Position numbers and translations under genes: made by a program. Shown piece after piece: positions 5,810 through 10,631 of a stretch of DNA of 10,631 nucleotides. How positions within the stretch are numbered: position 1 is the stretch's first letter; every line of letters starts with the position of its first letter. Source of the DNA: Fimbriimonadaceae bacterium (GTDB lineage: Bacteria > Armatimonadota > Fimbriimonadia > Fimbriimonadales > Fimbriimonadaceae). Location of the stretch: contig JADLGZ010000213.1 in assembly GCA_020849075.1 (NCBI GenBank), positions 1 through 10,631 on the forward strand, written 5' to 3'. The notes beneath the pieces were generated by a model, which did no database searches, was not told the DNA's origin, and worked only from the letters and a program-made list of their open reading frames with translations.

Positions 5810-6877
5810 GTGGTCAATGAACGGATGTGGATTCGTGCGCGTGCTCCTCTAAGGATTAGCTTTGCCGGCGGGGGCACCGACGTCGCTCCATATTGCGATG
5901 AGCGAGGGGGTGCTGTTCTAAGCGCAACAATCAATCGCCATGCCTATGTGACCCTTGTTCCAGGCGGAAATCAGATCACGATCCAAAGTTTGGACTACGA
6001 CGCCTCGATTAGCTACGGGATTGAGGATCCGATCGTTTTTGATGGACAGTTAGACCTCGCCAAAGGGGTGATTGATCATTTTCGAAGGGCCGAACCCTTT
6101 CCTACGGGCCTCAAAATCATCTTGCACAATGACGCGCCTCCAGGCTCGGGCTTGGGTAGTTCTTCAGCCCTCGCCGTCGCCATGGTGAAAGCACTCGCCA
6201 CATTCTTGAAGCTGCCATTGGACAGTTACCAAATTGCTCAGAAGGCATTTGATATCGAGAGAGTTGAGGTTGGCATCATCGGCGGGAAGCAAGATCAGTA
6301 CGCCTGCGCTTTCGGTGGATTCAACTTTATTGAGTTCCATCGAGACCAGTCCTTGGTGAACCAGCTAAGGATCCCTGAAGAGGTCATGAGTGAGCTTGAG
6401 TACCGCCTGGTATTTGCCTACGTTGGTGGCAAAAGAGTCTATAGCGACATCATCCAGCAGCAGGTGGACAACTTCAAGGAGGGTAATGAATCAGCGGTCG
6501 AAGCCATGGACACTCTTAAGGAACTGGCCTATCAAATGAAGAATGCCCTCTTGGTAGGCAATCTAGCTGAGTTTGCCCAACTGCTTGACCAAGGTTGGCA
6601 GAATAAGAAAAGGATGGCCGAGGGCATCACCAACCCATCCATTGATGCAATCTATACATCAGCCATCAAAGCCGGTGCCCTAGGTGGCAAAGTCACGGGA
6701 GCGGGAGGAGGAGGATTCATGTTCTTCATATGCGATCCTTTTCGCACTCACGAAGTCCAAGAAGCGCTTCGGGCTCAGAACGCATCCCTAGTAGACTTGT
6801 CGTTCACCAATCATGGAGTTTCGGCATGGAATGCACCTGAGTCGCGGTTTACTTCACTAAATAATCATGCTATCTGA
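5810..6877 (+). CDS. hddA: D-glycero-alpha-D-manno-heptose 7-phosphate kinase (HddA), GHMP kinase
   Basis: This enzyme phosphorylates the anomeric position of D-glycero-D-manno-heptose 7-phosphate to the alpha-1,7-bisphosphate, with ATP, in the cytoplasm. Counting from ATG 5825 (350 residues), the substrate-binding N-terminus is RAPLRISFAGGGTDV (6-20). The GHMP ATP loop is PPGSGLGSSSA (105-115), the conserved IIGGKQDQYA holds D157, and the C-terminal GHMP motif GGKVTGAGGGGF is at 287-298. RAPLRxxxAGGGTD at the extreme N-terminus is typical of HddA and the related FKP kinase domain. Length and the following gmhA favour HddA. Two starts compete: GTG 5810, six bases after a -10-like TAGCTT and given here, and ATG 5825, which matches family N-termini slightly better. 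Neither has a Shine-Dalgarno site. The end overlaps gmhA by 11 nt. Confidence 0.9.
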   Translation: MVNERMWIRARAPLRISFAGGGTDVAPYCDERGGAVLSATINRHAYVTLVPGGNQITIQSLDYDASISYGIEDPIVFDGQLDLAKGVIDHFRRAEPFPTGLKIILHNDAPPGSGLGSSSALAVAMVKALATFLKLPLDSYQIAQKAFDIERVEVGIIGGKQDQYACAFGGFNFIEFHRDQSLVNQLRIPEEVMSELEYRLVFAYVGGKRVYSDIIQQQVDNFKEGNESAVEAMDTLKELAYQMKNALLVGNLAEFAQLLDQGWQNKKRMAEGITNPSIDAIYTSAIKAGALGGKVTGAGGGGFMFFICDPFRTHEVQEALRAQNASLVDLSFTNHGVSAWNAPESRFTSLNNHAI

Positions 6878-7433
6878 TGTCCAACGAATCTTAGGCGATC
6901 ACCTTGCTACGATTGAGGCAACTCAATCGATTGCCCCCGACATTCTGCGTGCGGCCGAGATGGTCACCGAATGCCTCAGGAATGGCGGCAAGATCATGCT
7001 TTGCGGCAATGGCGGTAGCGCTGCGGATGCCCAACACATCGCGGGGGAGTTCGTTAGCCGGTTCTTTATGGAGCGGCGTGCGTTGCCCGCCCTAGCCTTG
7101 CACACCAACACAACGGTCATGACGGCGATCGGTAACGACTACAGTTTTGATGTTGTCTATGCTCGGCAGGTAGAAGCCCATGGGCGTCCAGGTGATCTCT
7201 TAATCGCCATCACTACGAGCGGCACGAGCGCAAATATATTGCGCGCTGCCGAACGAGCCAGAGAAATGGGCGTGAGAGTCATTGGCTGGACGGGTAGCCA
7301 TGAGTCTTCATTTCCGGCCCTATGCGATTTGTGCATCAAAGTACCGAGCCAAAGCACTCCGAGAATTCAAGAAATGCACATTCTGATTGGGCATATCATT
7401 TGTGAACTGTCGGAAAGGGCGCTTTGTGGCTAG
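6867..7433 (+). CDS. gmhA: sedoheptulose 7-phosphate isomerase (GmhA)
   Basis: This 188-residue SIS-domain enzyme makes D-glycero-D-manno-heptose 7-phosphate from sedoheptulose 7-phosphate, the first committed step of nucleotide-heptose synthesis. The phosphate-binding LCGNGGSAADAQHIAGEF (45-62) contains H57 and E61. ITTSGTSANIL (115-125) is the second SIS loop. STPRIQEMHILIGH (163-176) carries Q168 and H176. H57, E61, Q168 and H176 have the same spacing as the four zinc/active-site residues of E. coli GmhA (61, 65, 172, 180), so the enzyme looks intact. Its ATG lies inside the end of hddA (11-nt overlap) and its stop inside the start of the next gene (8-nt overlap), so translation of all three is probably coupled. 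No separate ribosome site is visible before the ATG. Confidence 0.95.
   Translation: MLSDVQRILGDHLATIEATQSIAPDILRAAEMVTECLRNGGKIMLCGNGGSAADAQHIAGEFVSRFFMERRALPALALHTNTTVMTAIGNDYSFDVVYARQVEAHGRPGDLLIAITTSGTSANILRAAERAREMGVRVIGWTGSHESSFPALCDLCIKVPSQSTPRIQEMHILIGHIICELSERALCG
7412..7418 (+). promoter_or_regulatory. Shine-Dalgarno site deciding the GTG start of hddC-gmhB
   Basis: GGAAAGG lies within the end of gmhA, seven bases before GTG 7426, an ideal spacing. The nucleotidyltransferase loop begins only a few residues after this GTG, as expected for the family, so the upstream in-frame TTG at 7387 is rejected. Confidence 0.7.
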
Positions 7434-8622
7434 TCAAGCACTAATCCTTGCCGGCGGGCTCGGAACTAGGCTGGGTGACATCACCAAAGAGACCCCAAAG
7501 CCTATCCTTCCGGTTGCGGGGACGCCATTCCTAAAGTTCTTGCTTTGGAATCTTAAGCGACATGGCGTCCAACAGGTAACGCTCAGCACCGGCTACTTGG
7601 CTGGCCGAGTCATGGACACCCTTGGCGACGGATCCGACATTGGGATGGAGCTGGATTACTGTGAAGAGACCGAACCGCTGGGGACGGGAGGGGCCACCAA
7701 GTTAGCGTCTTCACGGCTTGCGGACACGTTCTTTGTCCTTAACGGAGACACCCTATTCGACGTGAATTATTGGGCTCTGCGAAATTTGTTACGCGGAGCG
7801 AGAAGTGGCGCAATTGCCTTGCGTGAAGTCTCCGATGTCGCTCGGTACGGTGGTTGCGTCCTGCAAGGAGATCGAATCACCACCTTTCAGGAAAAGGGAG
7901 CCACGGGGCCTGGGGTCATCAATGCGGGAGTCTATGCTCTGACTCAGGATACGGTTAAGCGGCTCCCCAACGGTGCGTCTTCACTTGAGCGCGATCTCTT
8001 CCCTCAACTGGTCGAGGAGGAGGGGCTAGCGGGACTTATCTCAGATGGCCTCTTCATTGATATTGGCTTACCTGAGACCCTTGAGGAGGCTACCATGCTT
8101 CTGCCTCGCTGGAAGAAGAAACCTTGCGCTTTCCTCGACCGCGACGGAGTGTTGAATGTAAATACTCACCACACGTATCGCACCACTGACCTGCAGTGGA
8201 TCGCAGGCTCACGGGAGGCCGTTCGATGGCTAAATGACGCCGGTTTCTTGGTCATCGTCGTAACCAATCAAGCGGGAATCGGTAAGGGTATCTACAGGGA
8301 GAGCGACTTCCACCATTTCATGGCTCAAATGCAGGCCGATTTGCATGCCAGCGGGGCGCATCTTGATGATGTCTATTTCTGCCCATACCATCCAACTGAA
8401 GGTATTGGTGACTATTTGCAGGACTCCCCAGATCGGAAGCCCAAGCCCGGCATGATCCTAAGGGCACTTAGGGACTGGGAGATCGATTCTTCGCGGTCCT
8501 TCTTGGTCGGTGATCACGATACCGACATCGAAGCCGCCGAACGAGCCGGAATACCTGGGTACAAGTTTTCTGACGGCGATCACTTGCTCAGTATCGTGAA
8601 GAAAGCCGCCTCCAAGTCCTAA
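7426..8622 (+). CDS. hddC-gmhB: fused HddC heptose-1-phosphate nucleotidyltransferase / GmhB heptose-1,7-bisphosphate 7-phosphatase
   Basis: This 398-residue bifunctional protein does the last two steps to GDP-D-glycero-alpha-D-manno-heptose. Residues 1-230 are a sugar-nucleotidyltransferase: nucleotide loop LAGGLGTRL (8-16), TPKPILPV (23-30), GTGGA (86-90) and metal-binding NGDTLFD (106-112, D108). Residues 233-398 are a HAD phosphatase: motif I DRDGVLN (238-244, D238 and D240), motif II VTNQAGIGKG (279-288), motif III RKPKPG (337-342) and motif IV VGDHDTD (361-367). In E. coli GmhB a zinc loop has C-x-H plus a later C-x-C. Here CPYH (319-322) remains but the later pair is absent (QDSPD before RKPKPG), so zinc is probably not held. 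The GTG start at 7426 has GGAAAGG (7412-7418) seven bases before it; an in-frame TTG at 7387 is less likely. GDP as the donor is inferred from the HddA partner. Confidence 0.92.
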   Translation: MASQALILAGGLGTRLGDITKETPKPILPVAGTPFLKFLLWNLKRHGVQQVTLSTGYLAGRVMDTLGDGSDIGMELDYCEETEPLGTGGATKLASSRLADTFFVLNGDTLFDVNYWALRNLLRGARSGAIALREVSDVARYGGCVLQGDRITTFQEKGATGPGVINAGVYALTQDTVKRLPNGASSLERDLFPQLVEEEGLAGLISDGLFIDIGLPETLEEATMLLPRWKKKPCAFLDRDGVLNVNTHHTYRTTDLQWIAGSREAVRWLNDAGFLVIVVTNQAGIGKGIYRESDFHHFMAQMQADLHASGAHLDDVYFCPYHPTEGIGDYLQDSPDRKPKPGMILRALRDWEIDSSRSFLVGDHDTDIEAAERAGIPGYKFSDGDHLLSIVKKAASKS

Positions 8623-8629
8623 CTGGCTA

Positions 8630-8703
8630 TGGCTGCGGGACAAGGATTCGAACCTTGACCGACGGCACCAAAAACCGCTGTCCTGCCATTAGACGATCCC
8701 GCA
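8630..8703 (-). tRNA. tRNA-Gln (anticodon TTG)
   Basis: On the minus strand a full cloverleaf folds. The acceptor stem is TGCGGGA/TCCCGCA (8697-8703 with 8634-8640). The D arm is GTCT/GGAC around AATGGCA. The anticodon stem GCGGT/GCCGT has a G-T pair at each end. Its loop TTTTGGT has anticodon TTG at 8671-8669, reading CAA/CAG. The T arm CAAGG/CCTTG encloses TTCGAAT. The discriminator is G, as in known glutamine tRNAs, and CCA (8632-8630) is encoded. It is convergent with the hddC-gmhB gene, whose stop is only seven bases away. Confidence 0.95.
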
Positions 8704-8714
8704 AGCCGGGGCAT

Positions 8715-8724
8715 AGGGTACCCG
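8715..8724 (-). promoter_or_regulatory. tRNA-Gln promoter element (CGGGTACCCT)
   Basis: On the minus strand CGGGTACCCT ends 11 nt before the mature 5' end of tRNA-Gln, identical to the element before tRNA-Lys. The preceding bases are also alike (CCGAAGC here, CCGGAGC there). TACCCT would be the -10 box. No clear -35 is seen. Confidence 0.6.
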
Positions 8725-8759
8725 CTTCGGCGATAAGAATTGAGTTCCATCATTCCCAG

Positions 8760-8765
8760 TAAACT
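8760..8765 (+). promoter_or_regulatory. -10-like box (TAAACT) just before the M24 peptidase start
   Basis: TAAACT fits TANNNT and is followed by seven bases and the ATG at 8773, the leaderless geometry seen elsewhere in this window. The seven bases are CAGGAGA, which looks like a Shine-Dalgarno site but is only 1-2 nt from the ATG, closer than usual. Both readings support the start at 8773. TTGAGT at 8740-8745 could be a -35 but only with a 14-bp spacer. Confidence 0.35.
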
Positions 8766-8772
8766 CAGGAGA

Positions 8773-9858
8773 ATGAACAGAATTACCCCCATCGCAGAAG
8801 CTTTGGGCAGGGACAATGTGGACTGTGCTCTACTGAGCAGTGCCTCCATGATGGGCTACGCCCATGACTTCTTTGAAGACGGGCACGAGCGGCTTCTGCT
8901 CCTTGCCATCAAGTCTGACGGCCAATGCGCCCTAATTGCACCTGCCCTCAGCGTCAGCCAAGCGAGAAGGCATGGGATTGAGGACATACGCCCGTGGAAC
9001 GACGGAGAAGATAGCCTCGCCCTCTTCCGAAACCTGTGCGAGGAATGGAGTCTTCGGACAGCCGTCATTGCGGTTGACCCCGAAATGCGGGCGGACATCT
9101 TGCTTCAGTTGCAGAACTCGGTCCCCAGTGCGATGTTTCATTCGGCAGACAAGTGGATTGCGCCCTTGATGGCGCGAAAGGACGAAAGCGAGATACAGAA
9201 GCTTCGCGACGCAGCGCAAGTCGTTGAGGAAGTCTATGCCGACATTTTGCCAACAATTCGAGTTGGAGAAACCGAATCCCAAGTGGCGGGCCGGTTACAA
9301 TCCATGGTTCTTTCCAAGGGTGCCAGCTTGAATTTTTGTATTGTTGCTACCGGCCCAGCATCGGCGGAGCCGCATCACCTCAGCGATGATCGCCCCATCA
9401 GAACCGGTGACGTTCTCCTGATGGATTTTGGATGCGAGCTAGATCATTATCAAGCCGACATTACCAGGGTGGTGAGCATGGGCCCAGCAAGCGAGCAAGT
9501 ACAAGAGATCTACTCCACAGTGAGAGCCGCCCACAACAATGCATTTGAGGCCATTCGGCCCGGCGTTACTGGTGCCCAGATTGACGCTGCCGCCCGCAGT
9601 GTTATTGACTCCAGTGGCTACGGGAAGTTCTTCACCCACCGCACTGGGCACGGTATTGGCATCCGCGGACATGAGTCTCCCAACATGAGCCCAGACAATG
9701 AACAGCCCCTTGAGCCAGGCCACACCTTCAGCATTGAGCCAGGCGTTTACCTGCCCGGAGACTTCGGGATCCGTCTCGAAAACATTTATGGCTGTGGCGA
9801 CGCTGGCCCCTTAAAGATAAATGAGTCACAGTTCGAAGAACGAATCCTCGAACTGTGA
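8773..9858 (+). CDS. M24-family metallopeptidase (Xaa-Pro aminopeptidase-like)
   Basis: This 361-residue cytoplasmic enzyme has an N-terminal creatinase-like domain (about 1-135) and a pita-bread catalytic domain (about 138-361). All five metal ligands are present: D218 in LLMDFGC, D229 in QADITR, H293 in HRTGHGIGIRGHE, E322 in FSIEPGVY and E336 in IRLENI. The histidine pair in EPHHLSD (199-205) is also typical. The two-domain layout and HxTGHGIG match Xaa-Pro aminopeptidases/prolidases, which remove residues next to proline. Creatinase-type activities cannot be excluded. The start at 8773 fits family length. A TTG at 8740 in the same frame would add 11 residues without support. The last codons and stop lie inside the right arm of a terminator hairpin. 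The gene is divergent from tRNA-Gln and not part of an obvious operon. Confidence 0.9.
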   Translation: MNRITPIAEALGRDNVDCALLSSASMMGYAHDFFEDGHERLLLLAIKSDGQCALIAPALSVSQARRHGIEDIRPWNDGEDSLALFRNLCEEWSLRTAVIAVDPEMRADILLQLQNSVPSAMFHSADKWIAPLMARKDESEIQKLRDAAQVVEEVYADILPTIRVGETESQVAGRLQSMVLSKGASLNFCIVATGPASAEPHHLSDDRPIRTGDVLLMDFGCELDHYQADITRVVSMGPASEQVQEIYSTVRAAHNNAFEAIRPGVTGAQIDAAARSVIDSSGYGKFFTHRTGHGIGIRGHESPNMSPDNEQPLEPGHTFSIEPGVYLPGDFGIRLENIYGCGDAGPLKINESQFEERILEL

Positions 9859-9863
9859 CTTTT
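9824..9863 (+). terminator. 13-bp hairpin terminator overlapping the M24 peptidase stop codon, probably bidirectional
   Basis: AGTCACAGTTCGA (9824-9836) and TCGAACTGTGACT (9848-9860) are perfect inverted complements with an 11-base loop, followed by a short T run (9860-9863). The stem includes the last codons and the TGA (9856-9858) of the peptidase gene. On the minus strand the same stem lies 22 nt past the stop of the PEP-CTERM gene and is followed by CATTTATCTTT, so it may stop transcription from both sides. Confidence 0.8.
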
Positions 9864-9882
9864 GGGGTGAGTGAATGTTAAC

Positions 9883-10593
9883 TTACTTCGCTGCTTTTCG
9901 GCGTCGTGAGATCAGGGTGCCCGCGCCAAGAGCCAAGGCAACCATTGAAGTTGGCTCCGGTACAGCATCGCCGCCACCGCCATTCGGGATCAGCGCAACC
10001 GCCGGAAGCAACGCAAGCCAACCAAAGTTAGGGCGACTCGTTGAAACCGATTCAACAACTGGTTCCACCTGAGGCGCTGTCGGAGTGGTCGGCGTCATAT
10101 TGATCGCGACTGGCGCGCTTACGACTGGCTCTGCTGCATAGGTGGTCATTGGCGCCATGCCATCTGGTTGAGCGGGATTGGCCGAGATGACATCATTCAT
10201 CGTGGTTCGCTTTGGACCTTGCGTAAACGGGTTACCGCAAATCTCAAGGAGAATCGGAGCGCCGGTGGAATCCACCCATATCAAGGTGCCTCGCTTGAGG
10301 AGCTGCGGATTGGCATGAAGCACGCCATTCTTAGGCACGCCGTACACCATGTAGACTCCTGTCTTTTCAAGACGGGTCAGCTTCAGGCTCTCAACGTAGG
10401 CAATCATCTCTTCCCGATTCATACCGAAATGGCGTTGGTAGCGATCTGCCACAACGGGCTCGGCCTTGATCTGGGAGATCAAGTCAGCGTGAGTACGCGC
10501 TGGTCTCAACAGGTACGAATTACGAGGCATCGCAAACGCACTCGTGGCCACCACGATCAGCGATAGAACAACTGCATTCTTCAAAGTATTCAT
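9883..10593 (-). CDS. secreted PEP-CTERM sorting-domain protein of unknown function
   Basis: A 236-residue protein. Residues 1-21 are a signal peptide (basic MNTLKN, hydrophobic core, cleavage after AFA). Residues 45-128 form the only globular-looking part, with RYQRHFGMNREEMIAYV, TGVYMVYGVPKNGVL and LLEICGNPF; a single cysteine (C119) is present. A low-complexity Pro/Thr/Ala/Val stretch follows (about 139-186), then a hydrophobic segment GWLALLPAVALIP (191-203), GGGG, and the C-terminal tripartite sorting signal: VPEPTS (211-216), a hydrophobic helix (217-228) and RRRKAAK. Such proteins are exported by Sec and processed by exosortase at the PEP motif, often ending in extracellular matrix or on the surface. 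The globular part is not a domain I can name. The start ATG at 10593 has AGGGGTG (revcomp of 10601-10607) seven bases upstream. It shares a terminator with the convergent M24 peptidase gene. Confidence 0.85.
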   Translation of the reverse strand: MNTLKNAVVLSLIVVATSAFAMPRNSYLLRPARTHADLISQIKAEPVVADRYQRHFGMNREEMIAYVESLKLTRLEKTGVYMVYGVPKNGVLHANPQLLKRGTLIWVDSTGAPILLEICGNPFTQGPKRTTMNDVISANPAQPDGMAPMTTYAAEPVVSAPVAINMTPTTPTAPQVEPVVESVSTSRPNFGWLALLPAVALIPNGGGGDAVPEPTSMVALALGAGTLISRRRKAAK

Positions 10594-10600
10594 TTCATTT

Positions 10601-10607
10601 CACCCCT
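10601..10607 (-). promoter_or_regulatory. strong Shine-Dalgarno site of the PEP-CTERM gene
   Basis: On the minus strand AGGGGTG lies seven bases before the ATG at 10593. This supports that start, which is also the one giving a proper signal peptide. The promoter must lie to the right; only 24 more bases are in the window and no -10 box stands out in them. Confidence 0.65.
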
Positions 10608-10631
10608 GAACCTACTGCCCTCCAGCGTGCA

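Noticed and set aside
10168..10566. Open frame of 132 codons on the plus strand
   Set aside because: It is antisense to the PEP-CTERM protein gene, which has a signal peptide, sorting signal and ribosome site.

Overview
The window is about 10.6 kb of dense bacterial chromosome of moderately high GC. It holds eleven protein-coding genes, one of them cut by the left edge, and two tRNA genes. No transposase, integrase, phage structural gene or CRISPR array was seen. The organism looks like a diderm: it makes GDP-heptose precursors for surface glycans and has a PEP-CTERM (exosortase-sorted) protein. Promoters of the TANNNT type sit 5-9 nt before several start codons, which suggests frequent leaderless mRNAs, while other genes have clear Shine-Dalgarno sites. 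Together with the style of the PEP-CTERM protein this fits a lineage such as Armatimonadota (Fimbriimonadia-like). That placement is a low-confidence guess, not a demonstrated result.

Layout: (1) 1-88, minus, N-terminus of purM, divergent from tRNA-Lys(TTT) at 130-205. (2) 230-1881, plus, a two-gene unit: a Y-family translesion DNA polymerase behind a perfect 7-bp inverted repeat that overlaps its -10 box, then a 119-residue protein resembling the Acb2/Tad1 hairpin family, known from phage sponges of cyclic-nucleotide immune signals. (3) 1878-5001, minus, a tight operon of an ATP-grasp ligase, a NatA-like ABC ATPase and a NatB-like ABC-2 permease. (4) 5105-5731, plus, an aquaporin-like channel lacking the usual arginine after its second NPA motif. 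(5) 5810-8622, plus, three overlapping genes for GDP-D-glycero-alpha-D-manno-heptose: HddA kinase, GmhA isomerase, and a fusion of HddC nucleotidyltransferase with GmhB phosphatase. (6) tRNA-Gln(TTG) on minus at 8630-8703. (7) An M24 (Xaa-Pro aminopeptidase-like) metallopeptidase on plus, ending inside a 13-bp hairpin that also serves the convergent secreted PEP-CTERM protein gene (9883-10593, minus).

How the genes work together: the heptose block supplies all four steps from sedoheptulose 7-phosphate to GDP-heptose (GmhA, HddA, GmhB domain, HddC domain). The ATP-grasp/ABC operon couples a ligase of unknown substrate to a two-component transporter. The polymerase and hairpin protein are co-oriented 41 nt apart and may be co-induced by DNA damage. 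This pairing is the most unusual part of the window. The two tRNAs share an identical 10-nt promoter element at nearly the same distance from their mature 5' ends.
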